64,000 nt of DNA, from the NCBI GenBank assembly GCA_963575745.1, contig CAUYUJ010020682.1, positions 563,501-627,500 on the forward strand. Reading direction: 5' to 3'. This DNA comes from Prorocentrum cordatum. Its lineage: Eukaryota; Sar; Dinophyceae; Prorocentrales; Prorocentraceae. The notes below the pieces were generated by a model. The model had not been told where the DNA came from. It searched no databases and saw nothing but the letters and a program-made list of their open reading frames with translations. Each line of letters opens with the position of its first letter. Positions within the stretch are counted from its first letter, which is position 1. The position numbers and the translations under genes are program-made. Positions 1 through 9,704 of this stretch are shown one piece after another.

Positions 1-1245
1 CTGCGGCTCGGCGGGCGCGGCTTCCGCAGCCAGCGGCAGCTGGCGCCGGCGGCCTGGGCTGGCTCCTGGGCGCAGAACCTGAGCGGGGTGAGGGAACGCA
101 CGGGGCTCGCCTGCCTGGCCAACCTCGACACCTGCCCCCTGCCCCTCGCTCACGCCTGCCGCGCCGCGCTGGCCGGGCTCGCGCAGCTGCCGCCGCCGCC
201 GCCTCGCCCGGGCGCGGAGCCGGCCGAACTTCCCGCCTGGCAGACGCTGGCGGAGACGCCGCAGCGAAAGCTCCAAAAGGCCCTCACCGCAAGGATCGAC
301 CACAAAAACCACGACACCTTGCTGAGGACCCTGGAGCCGGAGGCGAAGGCGCTCTTCCGCTCCTGCGGCGGGCCGCACGCAGGCGCCTGGCAGACGGCCT
401 CGCCGGGCCTGGACGCCCAGCGGCTCGACGACGCCGACTACTGCAGCACGGCGCGCACGCTGCTCGGCCAGGCCGCTGCCCCCCCTGGCGCGACCTGCTG
501 CAACCGCGCGCGGACCGGGCAGCGCGCCGGGCAGCACTGCGGCGAGCCGCTCGGCGACCGGGCGCGCCACGCCTGGCGCTGCGCCCGCGGAGGCGGCCTC
601 AAAGCGCGCAGCGGGGACCTGGAGCGCGCCTGGAGCCGCATTCACGCGGAGTGCGGCTTCCGGGTGGAGCACCAGACGCACGTCCCAGCTTGGGACCGCT
701 GGCGCTGGCGCTGCCCGACCTGCGACACTGGCGGCCACGCGCCGGAGCAGCCGGCGGCGCCCTGCGGCACCTGCGGGACCGCGCTGCAGGCGGAGCGCGA
801 GGAGGCGATCCTCGACCTCGAGGTTCAGCGGGCGGACCGGCCCCGCCTGTTCCTCGACGTCACCGTACGCTACTGCGTGCCGGGTGACGAGCGCGCCCTT
901 GCCGCCGCGGCAGGGCGCGACGGCGCGGTGAACGCTGAGGCGGAAGCCGACAAGCACCGGCGCTACCCGCCTGGCCGCGCGCCATGGGGCATGCTGCCCC
1001 TCGCCCTGGAGACGGGCGGCCGGCACGGGCGCGCCGCCCTCCAGCACCTCCGGGAGCTCGCCCGCGGGGAGGCGGCCCTCCTCGGCGAGGAAGCCGCGCC
1101 GGCCGCCGCGAGCGCGCTGGCGAGCCGCTGGGGCCGGGAGCTCAGCGTGGCCCTCCACAGGGCCACCGCCCGGCAGCTCCGCACCGCCCTCGGCGCTGAC
1201 GGCGCCGGCAGGGCGGCCGAGCTGCGAGCGGCAGGAGCGGCCTAG
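1..1245 (+). CDS. 3' end of non-LTR retrotransposon ORF (post-RT zinc motifs and restriction-like endonuclease)
   Basis: The frame is open from base 1, so the ORF begins upstream; it ends at TAG 1243-1245. The first residues (GGRGFRS..LAPAAWAGSW) look like the region following the RT in dinoflagellate LINEs. Two Cys/His clusters follow: CC..QHC...H..C near 496-585, then CPTC...PCGTC near 715-775. Next comes RPRLFLDVTVR, and about 40 residues on, EADKHRRY. This D-V...K..Y arrangement resembles the PD-(D/E)XK restriction-like endonuclease of R2/CRE-type elements, which nicks target DNA for target-primed reverse transcription. The last 90 residues are Ala/Arg-rich. No stop or frameshift is visible. 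The RT itself lies outside the window, so completeness cannot be judged. The LINE assignment is fairly secure; the endonuclease subtype is inferred from spacing only. Confidence 0.6.
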   Translation: MRLGGRGFRSQRQLAPAAWAGSWAQNLSGVRERTGLACLANLDTCPLPLAHACRAALAGLAQLPPPPPRPGAEPAELPAWQTLAETPQRKLQKALTARIDHKNHDTLLRTLEPEAKALFRSCGGPHAGAWQTASPGLDAQRLDDADYCSTARTLLGQAAAPPGATCCNRARTGQRAGQHCGEPLGDRARHAWRCARGGGLKARSGDLERAWSRIHAECGFRVEHQTHVPAWDRWRWRCPTCDTGGHAPEQPAAPCGTCGTALQAEREEAILDLEVQRADRPRLFLDVTVRYCVPGDERALAAAAGRDGAVNAEAEADKHRRYPPGRAPWGMLPLALETGGRHGRAALQHLRELARGEAALLGEEAAPAAASALASRWGRELSVALHRATARQLRTALGADGAGRAAELRAAGAA

Positions 1246-1390
1246 CCGGGGAGCTTGCGCCGGGGCGGGGCTCGTGCAGCTGGGCTACCGGGTCGTCGTC
1301 TGCGTGGAGGTATCCATAGTGTCCTGGGGCGTCTACTGCGTGGCGAAGTCCATAGTGGAGGCTAGGTGCACCGACTTTTCTTTGTATTTG

Positions 1391-1441
1391 CAGGAGGAGC
1401 AGGAGGAGGAGGAGGAGGAGGAGGAGGAGGAGGAGGAGGAG
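1391..1441. repeat. (GGA)n microsatellite
   Basis: About 50 bases of nearly pure AGG/GGA triplets lie between the convergent LINE end and the minus-strand retrocopy. The short open frames here are poly-Glu or poly-Gly artefacts. Confidence 0.9.
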
Positions 1442-1496
1442 TCTTTCATCGTCCACCGACACCACAGCCCACCCAGCTCTGGTCACCAGCTCATCT

Positions 1497-2029
1497 TTAC
1501 TTCCAAAACAAAACCCATCCGAATAAATATGGGCACTCGTCGAAAACTTGAACTCCTAGCGTGGGCCCGTCAGGCCCAGCATATCTGACTCCCCCTTCCC
1601 ACAGTACAGGAACAATATCATCTGGTCGAGGCAACCACAGCTGGTTGAAATACGGGTCTTGATCCCAAGTCACTTCCTGGCGGCTCTCCAGTGTCTTCAA
1701 CGAGTCCAAGGTGCTCTGGAGCTTCAGGATCTGATGCTTGCTCGTGCTGGCATCCTCGTTCGAAGTTGTGTGAGACTTGGGCTGGCTGGGGGCCGAATAC
1801 CGCGGCGGGTCTGCCCCCCCCCCCCCCCCCCCAGCGCACTCCGCAACGCCAGCGCCACTGATGTTGAAGACTCACAAGTGCCTCACACCCTGGACATGTC
1901 CAAAAAAGAAAACGCTGGCGCCTGCGACGGCGAGGGTCCAGCCTGGGCAGAGCGGACCTTGCTTTTTCCGCGGCCTTGGCCGCGGCTCTTCTCAGCCTTG
2001 CCCTTGTCGCCTGCACCCCGTGCTCCCAT
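1497..2029 (-). pseudogene. SL-tagged retrocopy: basic N terminus, zinc ribbon, coiled coil; two homopolymer frameshifts
   Basis: Reading the minus strand from the spliced-leader relic at 2169-2149, the first AUG is at 2029-2027. It opens a basic stretch (MGARGAGDKGKAEKSRGQGR). The frame then has to shift near the A-run at 1902-1912 to continue as FWTCPGCEALVSLQHQWRWRC, a CxxC...C zinc-ribbon-like segment. It shifts again at the 19-base C-run 1814-1832 to continue as a Ser/Gln-rich, helix-prone region (KHQILKLQSTLDSLKTLE) and a C-terminal part (DPYFNQLWLPRPDDIVPVLW) ending at TAA 1497-1499. The architecture (basic tail, zinc ribbon, coiled coil) resembles a retroelement ORF1 or other nucleic-acid-binding protein, but I do not recognise the family. 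Both breaks lie in homopolymers, so they may be true decay or sequence errors. Confidence 0.5.
1814..1832. repeat. poly-C tract (19 C) at a frame break
   Basis: An uninterrupted run of 19 C on the plus strand. The minus-strand reading frame of the retrocopy changes exactly here. Confidence 0.9.
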
Positions 2030-2148
2030 CGGGGAAAGGGGACTGCAGTGCGCGGGCAGCTCCACCGACGGTGCGGTGAATCGAGCTGCAGCAAGCCCGG
2101 CGCTGCGCCACCTCGGGCCCTGACCCCACCCGAGGTGGTGGGAAACGG

Positions 2149-2169
2149 CCTGAGCCAAAATGGCTACGG
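2149..2169 (-). other. dinoflagellate spliced-leader relic (minus strand)
   Basis: The plus strand reads CCTGAGCCAAAATGGCTACGG, the reverse complement of DinoSL with one mismatch in 21. It marks the 5' end of a trans-spliced mRNA that was reverse-transcribed and inserted. The adjacent 15 bases (2134-2148) match a second truncated SL copy only weakly (7/15). The transcribed direction is minus, pointing into the ORF starting at 2029. Confidence 0.85.
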
Positions 2170-2269
2170 AAGCGTTCCTGGGCTTCTTCCTCAGTCGGCG
2201 GTGTTTGGGGAACGCCACTGTCCGTTGCAGTTGCTGCCCCTGCTTCACCTGGAGGGGGGCCCAGAAAGA

Positions 2270-3001
2270 TCAGATCCCGACAGCCCGTTCACGATCCATG
2301 TGGACTGTAAGAGTCTGCTGCCAGTGGATGATGTTATGTCCGCAATCTCGGGACACAGCCCGCTAGCAGAAATTTCGCGGCCCCTTGTTGCGAAATCCTC
2401 CCCAGCTTGGAGACTAGAAAAGGTGAAGGCTCATGTGGCGGAGGCCCTCGAGGGGATCCCACTTCACCACCAGCGTGGAAACGACCGCGCGGACGAGTAC
2501 GCCGAGGATGGGGCGAAGATCCATCCGCAGACCTTGGAAAACATTCATCGATATGAAATGAACCTTGATGGGCGGGGCGAGGTAGCCATTGGCGCTGCGC
2601 ATACTTTAGCCGAAACCCCAAAGGCACACTAACTCTTTTGGAAGCTTGATAGGGCTGTCTCGGGGTCGTTGGGTCCTCCTGCGGTCGCGGATAAGCGCTC
2701 CCATCGCGTTCTGTGGAAGGGTTCCATTTTGCGATGTGCCGGATGCGCTAAGGGTTTCAAACATAAGATTGCCAAGGGGGTGTGTGCTGCCCTGACCCCG
2801 TCCCTGCTAAAGGCGATGGACATCGGGGTGACGCCTCCCCATCGATTGTTCGCCTGTAGAGTCATAGAGTCGGGGCTCGCCGTGGTGTTTTGTTTTAGGT
2901 GTTGGGCCTGCACTTCGGGCCCCGCCAGGGCCCTGGGTGCCCCTTGCGACAACATTTCCAGGCAGCAGCGCAAGCAACTACCCAGTGGAAAGTTGCCGTG
3001 A
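2270..3001 (+). pseudogene. LINE ORF2 C-terminal fragment: RNase H half-domain plus zinc cluster, internal TAA
   Basis: One frame carries IHVDCKSLL (RNase H Asp motif), then KVKAHV and GNDRADEYAEDGA (the His and last Asp motifs of RNase HI). The first catalytic Asp region is missing or unrecognisable. After a TAA at 2630-2632 the same frame continues with HRVLWKGSILRCAGCAKGF and VFCFRCWAC, Cys pairs typical of the C-terminal zinc domain after RNase H in dinoflagellate LINEs, and ends at TGA 2999-3001. The piece is 5'-truncated and carries one premature stop. It begins about 100 bp from the minus-strand SL relic, so two insertions abut here. The RNase H call is fairly secure; the exact left boundary is not. 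Confidence 0.6.
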
Positions 3002-3940
3002 CCACGAGGAATGCATGTCTCGAAATCCTGGCCTTAGCCCGACTTCAGTGGGCCAGGCTTCAACAAGTTTGAATATCAGTAAATTGTCCGCCAGCCCCGC
3101 CGAGCCGACTTCGAAGGAGCGATGCGAGAGCCACTGGAAAGGAGGAGGAGGAGGATACAATAGGTACGTCGGCACGTCAAGTAAGAAGCCAGCCTGGCAG
3201 CAGGTGCCCCGCAGGAGATTCTTACCCACCGATGGCCGCAGGGGCCCGCAGAAGCTCGGGGGCTGCCTACGGCCCTGGAAGTTCAACGAATAGTCTTTCC
3301 CACATATATATATATAGTATCTCAAGACTTATTGCGTGTCGTACATGTCTGTTGCACGGGAGAAGGGGGGAGGAAGGCAGAGGAAGAGGCGCAGTAGCCA
3401 GGTAGCCAAGAGGTTGGAGACCTTGAGGAGGAGGAGGAAGAGGAGGAGGAAAAGGAGAAGGAGGAGGAGGAGGAGGAGAAGGAGGAGGAGAAGGATGACC
3501 AGAGCAAACCACAGATGCGTAAGCGATGCTGCAAAACACTCCCCTGTTCCAATCCCCATCCTCATACGCCCCTACAAGGCTTCACTATCAAAACAAGCAG
3601 CGCCCTTTTTGAAAGACCCGCACGGATTGGCCTGCCATTTTCGCGAGGTCCCCACGTTGGACAAGGAATTGCCTCCCTGCGAAAGACAATCGTCCTACAC
3701 ATCAACCGAGTGCCAAACGAGATTCCCCTTTCGGAGATTGACTGCTCTCACCTACGCCACACCTGAGTACATGTTCCACACGTTATGGTCAGCATGCTCG
3801 AGAACATCTCAACTAACAGCTCGGATTTGAAACAGAGCCGCCATTGATGCGTGCCGCGCTAAGTGCGTTGACGCTTCGGGTCCTTTAACTCTACGAAGTC
3901 TCAGGTGTATACCTCTTTTTTGAAATGGAGCAGTCGCCTG
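3002..3940. other. gene-free stretch with short simple repeats
   Basis: I see no convincing gene. It holds a short (TA)n at 3303-3317 and a purine-rich (GGA)n tract at about 3420-3495. Part of 3197-3250 resembles 14838-14890 (both contain AGCAGGTGCCCCG followed by a CCGATGGCC segment), suggesting a dispersed repeat. Confidence 0.6.
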
Positions 3941-4770
3941 CCCCTCTGACCTCGGCATAACAAGTATCGTGTACGCGCGGCGATGAAGCAAGAACCCCCC
4001 TTTGAAAACAGCCAGTGTTGAATCCTCCGAAGCTGATGCAAGTTTTGAGACAAATCCCCCGGGCGCTGATGAGAGAGCCTTATTTTGTCCTCCATCCGCG
4101 ACGTTACCGGAGTCGTTTCAATCGAATGTGCGTGGCGTGAAGGCGAGAGCACCATTTTGAAAGCACTACTCACGTTATCCATGAATTTGCTGCAGCTTTC
4201 CAAAAGCAAATGTGGGCGAGAACCATATGTTGGAAACCAGCCCCCCACATCCGTGACGCGGGTGATAGTTGCCAACGACAAGTGCGCGCGATGTCAAGAC
4301 GAGAGCCACATTGAAAATTCCGCCCTTCATCCGTGAAAGTGTTGCAAATGTTTCGGGCGGCGCTAGGACGAGAGCCACAGTTTATAAAGGAGCCGCCCTT
4401 CATCCGCAAGCTGTCGCAAACTTTTCAGGCGAGCGTGCGCGGTGCTAGGGTGCTAGGGCGACAGCCGCATTTTCACATCCACCCCTCCCTACGTCCGTGA
4501 AAGTGCTGCACAATTTGAAGGCGAATGCGCGCGGCGCTACGGGGAGGACCACACTATGGAAAGGAGCCGCCCTCCATCGTGAAGTTGCTGCAAACTTGAA
4601 TGATGAATGTGCGCGGCGCTAGGGCGAGAGCCACATTTTAAAACCATCCCCCTTCCATCCGCGAACCTGTTCCAAATGCTAAAGTTAATCCACGCGGCAC
4701 TAACGCAAGAGCCACATTTCTAAACCACCCCCCCTTACATCTGTGAAGTGGTCACGAATGCCAAGCTTCA
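3940..4770. repeat. degenerate tandem array, about 80-bp unit
   Basis: About ten diverged copies of a unit containing GCGCGGCGCTAGGGCGAGAGCC, followed by a T-rich stretch, a C-rich stretch and CATCCGTGAAAGTGCTGCAAA. Clear copies start near 4287, 4359, 4437, 4528, 4611 and 4692 (spacing 72-91 bp). Unit length is not constant and no open frame persists. Confidence 0.75.
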
Positions 4771-5786
4771 GCGTCATGAGTGGTGGGGAAGCCTCACGCG
4801 AAACGCCCGACCCGCCCTACCTACACAACTGGGAATTCGCCAGGAAGGAGTTATATGTAAGGTACAGGTATGGAGGGCCGCATGGGGCCCCTCTACTTGT
4901 CATCACCTCTTCGCCTCCCCTCTCCCTTCAGAGCACGCAGTTCGCCAACACCTGGGGCATCGCATGTTGCGCTCCGATGGTTGTCTTTCTAAAGAAGGAG
5001 GACCGGCAGGACGGAAGGGCCGCAGGATCAGAAGGCGTCGAGGAGGCGTTCTCTGTGGACGAGGCGGGACGAGGAGGCGGGGACGCGAGGACGAGGACGG
5101 GGGCGGCGGGCAGCAGAACGAGCCGTGATGAGCGGGAGGGGACAGGGCGAGGACGGGGTGGAGGAAGGATCTCTGCACATGTACTCCTCCCTCACCCCTC
5201 CTCACATGTACTCTTTGTTATCTTCCCTCCGACTGGGCCTGGGAGGCTGCATGAATCGATCAGTGATGATGCTGCGATTGCGAAGAAGAGGGTGAGTGAA
5301 CCACGTTGAACTATGATGTAGGCCCACAAATGTAGCCCGAATCCAGAGGATGAAGGCGCTCAAGGGGACTGAGCTGCATGATCTTCAAGGCCATCTCGCA
5401 GGATGCCCCATCATTGCCAATCAAGAATTTTCAGGCCACGAGTCCGGGAGGACGACCATCTGAGGCTGAGCTGCCCAGCTGGCTGGTAGGGCGCTTGCTT
5501 CTGCCATGGTTTGCGAGGCCAGCCACGGTGTGGGTTACAGTCGGGGCGCTGAAGAAGGAACCCTTTCCGTTGGGGAGGGGCTCCGTGTTCTTTGATTGCT
5601 TCACAATTGGCCTTGGTTTTTTTCTTTGGTTTTCGATGGGGAATCGAAGTTCAACTTGTGGATAGAAGGGGCATCGTTCCTTATTCAGGGTTCCTTAGGT
5701 CAATGCCCCGACGGTACTGGGTGTGGGAGACGGGCCCGGGGGGGCGCGACGCCCTGAGTCCCCGCGGTTGTGCATGCTGCCAATAC
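4771..5786. other. gene-free stretch
   Basis: No gene recognised. A GAC/GAGG-rich segment at about 5040-5165 produces spurious open frames. Nothing else stands out. Confidence 0.5.
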
Positions 5787-5916
5787 CTTGGCATCGCTCG
5801 GACGTGTGCACTTTTTCTCGGCGGGGACTTTTAAGGAGCATCCTGGAGCATCCTGAGAAACGACCACGCACGAAACCGAAACAAGCACAGGGAATGGACG
5901 TCCGAGCGATGGCCAG
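5787..5916. mobile_element. small TIR element, family 1, copy 1
   Basis: A 130-bp unit beginning CTTGGCATCGCTCGGACGT and ending in the near-perfect inverse (ACGTCCGAGCGATGGCCAG); the termini match in 17 of 19 positions. The interior shares GGAGCATCCTGGA and CACAGGGAATGG with copies at 11990, 15293 and 54500. It has no coding capacity, so it is a MITE-like or introner-like non-autonomous element. No clear target duplication was seen. Confidence 0.8.
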
Positions 5917-6149
5917 ATTCCGCATGGGATATCTCCAGCACTGGCAACGCCACCAGCACCAACCTCGATCTAGAGCGGTTCCACCAATTGCGCGTGTTGG
6001 ATGACCTCCTAGCGGTGCATGCCGTGAGCAATTTCACGTTCGACGCACTTCAACGGGAACGGATTGTTCTCTCTTGCATGCGACTGCAAATCGGTAGTTG
6101 ATCTTCTGATGTGGTACACTTCAGAAAGAGCGCGCCCGTGCGGAACTCA

Positions 6150-6560
6150 ATACTAAAAGGGGGGACCCAGCTTCAAGCTACCCTCCCCCCCCTTCATTCG
6201 AAAAGGAGGGACCTCCGAAGCTCCCCCCCTCCCCCCTCCCCCTCCTTTGGAAGCATTTTGGAGCTGGGGGGGCCCTGGCTAAGGGGGGGGGCTTCGAAGC
6301 TACCCCCCCCCTTCCTCCCTTGTCGGGGCCAGAGGTAACCCGGGCTTCCCTTTACAAAGGGGGGGGGGGCTTCCGAAGCTACCCCCCTCTCCTCCCCATT
6401 TGGGAAGCACTTTTGAGGTGGGGGGGGCCCTGGCTAAATGGAAGGGGTTCGAAGCTACCCCCTCATTCCTCCCTTTTCGGGGCCAGAGGTAAGCCCGGGC
6501 TCCCCTTTCTAAGGGGGGGGGCTTCGGAAGCCCCCCCCCTTCCTTTGCCGCCGGGCTCAC
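6150..6560. repeat. C/G-run-rich repeat block (left)
   Basis: Repeats of GAAGCTACCCCCC...TTTGGGAAGCATTTTGGAGCTGGGGGGGCCCTGGCTAAGGGGG with many G or C runs of 7-10 bases. The same motifs appear in inverted orientation at 8445-8660, bracketing the 6.74-8.22 kb array. Confidence 0.75.
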
Positions 6561-6739
6561 GCGGGGGCTCGCTATCGGGGTCGCGCGCGCGGCGCGGCGC
6601 GCGTTGTAGGCGCGGGCCAGTGGGCAGGCCTTCGCACATTGAGGTTCCAGGAGGTTTTTGGCGTTTTCGGTCTCAGGGGGTTCGCGCACCGGGCCCGCTT
6701 GGAATCGAGTCGGAGTGACAAATCGCGTCGGATGGACAC

Positions 6740-8222
6740 CGGGAGGAGCCCCTGGGTCGTGGTCTCGGTTTCTCGGGCCCCTGTTCGTTTTCTCGTTTCC
6801 TCGTTGTCTCGGCCCCTGGGTCGTGGTCTCGGTTTCTCGGGCCCCGGTTCGTTTTCTGTGTTTTTCGTTTTCCCGGCCCCTGGGTTTTTGTCTCGTTTTC
6901 TCGGCTCCTGGTTCGTTGTCTTTTTTTCGTTTTCTCGGCCCCTGGGTCGTGGTCTCGTTTTCTCCGACCCTGATTCGTTGTCTTGTTTTCTTGTTTTATC
7001 GTCCCGTGGGTCGTGGTCTTGTGTTCTCGGATGCTGGTTCGTTTTCTCGTATTCTTGTTTTCTCGGCCCTTGGGTCGTGGTCCAGTTTTCTCGGACACTG
7101 GTTTGTTTGTTCGTTTTCGCATTCTCTCTGCCCCTTGGTCGTGGTCTCGTTTTCTCGGACCCCGTTTCGTTTTCTCGTTTTCTTGTTTTCTCGGCTCCTG
7201 GGTCGCGGTCTCATTTTCTCGGGCCCTGGTTCGTTTTCTCGTTTTCTCTGCCCCTGGGTCGTGGTTTGGTTTTCTCGGGCTATGGTTTGTGTTCTTGTTT
7301 TCTCGTTTTCCTTACTTTTTCTCTGCCCCTGGGTCGTGGTATTTTTTTCTGACCCTGGTTCGTTTTCTCGTGTTCTCTTGCCCCTGGGTCGTGGTCTCGT
7401 TTTCTCTGGCCCTGGTTCGTGTTCTCGTTTCTTGTTTATTCGGCGCCTGGGTCGTGGTTCAGTTTTCTCTGACCTTTGTTAGTTTTCTCGTATTCTTGTT
7501 TTCTCGGCCCCTGGGTCGTGGTTACGTTTGCTCGGACGCTGGTTTGTTTTCTCGTTGCCTCGTTTTCTCGGCCCCTGGTTCGTAGTCTCGTTTTCTCGGG
7601 CCCTGATTCATTTTATCGTTTTCTCGCTTTCTCGGCCCCTGGGTCGTGGTCTCGTTTTCTCGGACCGATATTCGCGTTTTCTCTGCCCGGGTCGTGGTCT
7701 CGTTTGCTCGGACCTTGGTTTGTTTTAGCGTTTTCTCGTGTTCTCGGTCCCTGGGTCGTTATCATGTTTTCTCGGACCCTGGTTCATTGTCTCGTTTTCT
7801 TGGCTTATGGGTTTTTGTTTCCCTTTCTCGGGCCCTTGTTCGTTTTCTCGTTTTTCTTGTTTTGTTCGACCCTTGGGTTGTGTTCTCGCTTTCTCGGGCC
7901 CTAGTTCGTTTTCTCGTTGTCTCGTGTTCTCGGCCCCTGGGTCGTGGTTTCGTTTTCTCGGGCGCTGGCTTGTTGTCTCGTTGTCTCGTTTTGTCGGCCC
8001 CTGGGTCGTGTTCTCGTTTTATCGGATCCTGGTTCGTTTTCGCGTTTTCTCTGCCCCTGGGTCGTGGTCTCGTTTTCTCGGACCCTGATTTGTTTTTTTT
8101 GACCCTGGTTTGTTTTCTCGTTTTCTCGTCCCCTGGGCCGTGGGCTCGTTTTCTAAGACCCTGCTTCGTTTCTGGTTTTCTCAGCCCCTTGGTCGTGGTC
8201 TCGTTTTTTTCTGACCCTGGGT
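6740..8222. repeat. tandem array, about 58-76 bp unit (CTCGGCCCCTGGGTCGTGG...)
   Basis: More than 20 diverged copies of a pyrimidine-rich unit combining CTCGGCCCCTGGGTCGTGGT with TCTCGTTTTCTCGGACCCTGGTTCG. Three plus-strand frames stay open across much of it because TCG/TTC-rich sequence lacks stops. The predicted Phe/Ser/Leu-rich proteins are artefacts of the repeat. Confidence 0.9.
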
Positions 8223-8440
8223 CGTCGTCGTCGTCGGTCGTCGGTCGCGCGTCGTCCGTCGCCCGTCGTCCGTCGCCCGTCGTCCGTCGCCGTCTTCGCA
8301 TGACCTCGTCCTCGTCGTGACGACCACGACGAGGTCATGCAAAGACGGCGACAATGACAGCGACGGCGGCGACAACGACGACGAGGACGACGACGGCGTC
8401 GTACGAAGACGTCGAGCGACGGCGACGGCAACGACGACGG
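8222..8440. repeat. GTC/GAC low-complexity sequence with inverted repeat
   Basis: Imperfect GTC repeats pass into GAC repeats. The switch point carries an inverted repeat: GCATGACCTCGT at about 8298-8309 and ACGAGGTCATGC at about 8329-8340. Confidence 0.7.
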
Positions 8441-8444
8441 CGGG

Positions 8445-8660
8445 GGGTAGCTTCCGGAGGTGAACAAAAAAGGGAGGGAGGGGGGGTGTAGCTTTCAGCA
8501 GGGGGGGTCCAAGGGCGGGGAGGGGGGGAACTAAGCCCCATCCCCCTTTGGAAAGGGGGGGAGGGGGGGGAGCTTCCGGGGAGGGGACCAATAAGGGGGG
8601 GAGGGGGGGGTAGCTTCCAGCAGAGGGGGGGCCAATGGGGGGGGGTAGCTGAGGGGGGAC
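8445..8660. repeat. G-run-rich repeat block (right, inverted)
   Basis: Repeats of GGGGGGGTAGCTTCCGG with G runs of 6-9, the inverse orientation of the block at 6150-6560. Dense G runs could form G-quadruplexes. Confidence 0.75.
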
Positions 8661-9038
8661 CCCACACCCCTTTGCGAGTTCCACGCGCGCTTTCTCTCAC
8701 ACTGCACCCCTGACCAGCGTCTGCCATCACATGCTGGCCGTCCGACTCGAGTCGACAGACTTCTCGTGTTGGACCGTAACAGCCACCCAGCATGGAGGTG
8801 CCCACTGGCTTGGTGCGAGGAGGCGGCACCTGAGTCAGCATATTGATCACCCAAGACAGGACAAGAAGGAGTCATGGCAGCAACAAATCCCACTGGACCG
8901 CAAACATCAAAATCTGCCGGACGCCAATGTGGAGATGCACTGCGACGGAGGGCGGAGGTGCTCCGCCTGCTCTGGTTCTGCGCGGTTGTTTGAATCACAA
9001 TGGTGCAACACTTAGCGGGGTATCAGCAATATTGTACT
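8661..9038. other. gene-free stretch
   Basis: No gene, RNA or repeat recognised. Confidence 0.5.
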
Positions 9039-9250
9039 TACTGTTGGCGTTGCAACGATAGCGTCGTGTGTTGCGCCGCCAGCCCGCGTATTGCGCACCA
9101 TCGCCCACCTTTTGGGGATAGCGTGCGCCAGAGACGCCCTGGCAGGGAGATGGCGGGCGCAGAAGGAGCCCTCGCAGGGGGATCGCCTCACAGGGATAGC
9201 GTTATTATCGGAGATCGGTATTGCATGCTATCTTTGCAACGCCAACCGTA
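9039..9250. mobile_element. candidate small TIR element
   Basis: A 212-bp segment bounded by 24-base inverted termini agreeing at 22 positions (left arm 9039-9062 contains GTTGGCGTTGCAACGATAGC). No coding capacity and no second copy noticed in the window, so it is less secure than family 1. Confidence 0.45.
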
Positions 9251-9704
9251 CCACGAAGTTGCCGCCTCCTCGCGTTCAGCCAAGCCGATTGCTAACGCCG
9301 CCTGCAGTGAGTTCATCCTCAAGCACGGAGTCTTAGTTTGGTTTCGCGACTGGGTTCAAGTTGCGTGAAAAGTGATTCCCAGTATGGGATGCAGCGGTTG
9401 GATAATTTGGGGTAACAAGTTTAACCCCTTTACTGACCGCAAGATCAGCATTACGGGCATTGCGGATGGCAGAACCGCACACATGTGAAATACCCTGACC
9501 ATCCCGACTACCCCAGCAACAATGAGACGGGTGGGGGCAAGTCTTGTCGATGAGTCCTCGGCAAAACATTTCGAATCACCACCGTGATTTAGGAAGGTCT
9601 TCGACCCCCCAAAAATTGACCTTGTGACGTACCCAACCCTTTTCTGCACATGTTGCGATTATACTCATGACCACTCAATGCTGACTGGCATTCTGAAGGA
9701 CCCG
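9251..9704. other. gene-free stretch
   Basis: Nothing recognisable; short open frames have no familiar motifs. Confidence 0.5.

Noticed and set aside
6639-8320. Phe/Ser/Leu-rich plus-strand frames that look like membrane proteins
   Set aside because: They are translations of TCG/TTC-rich tandem DNA open in several phases; hydrophobicity follows from base composition.
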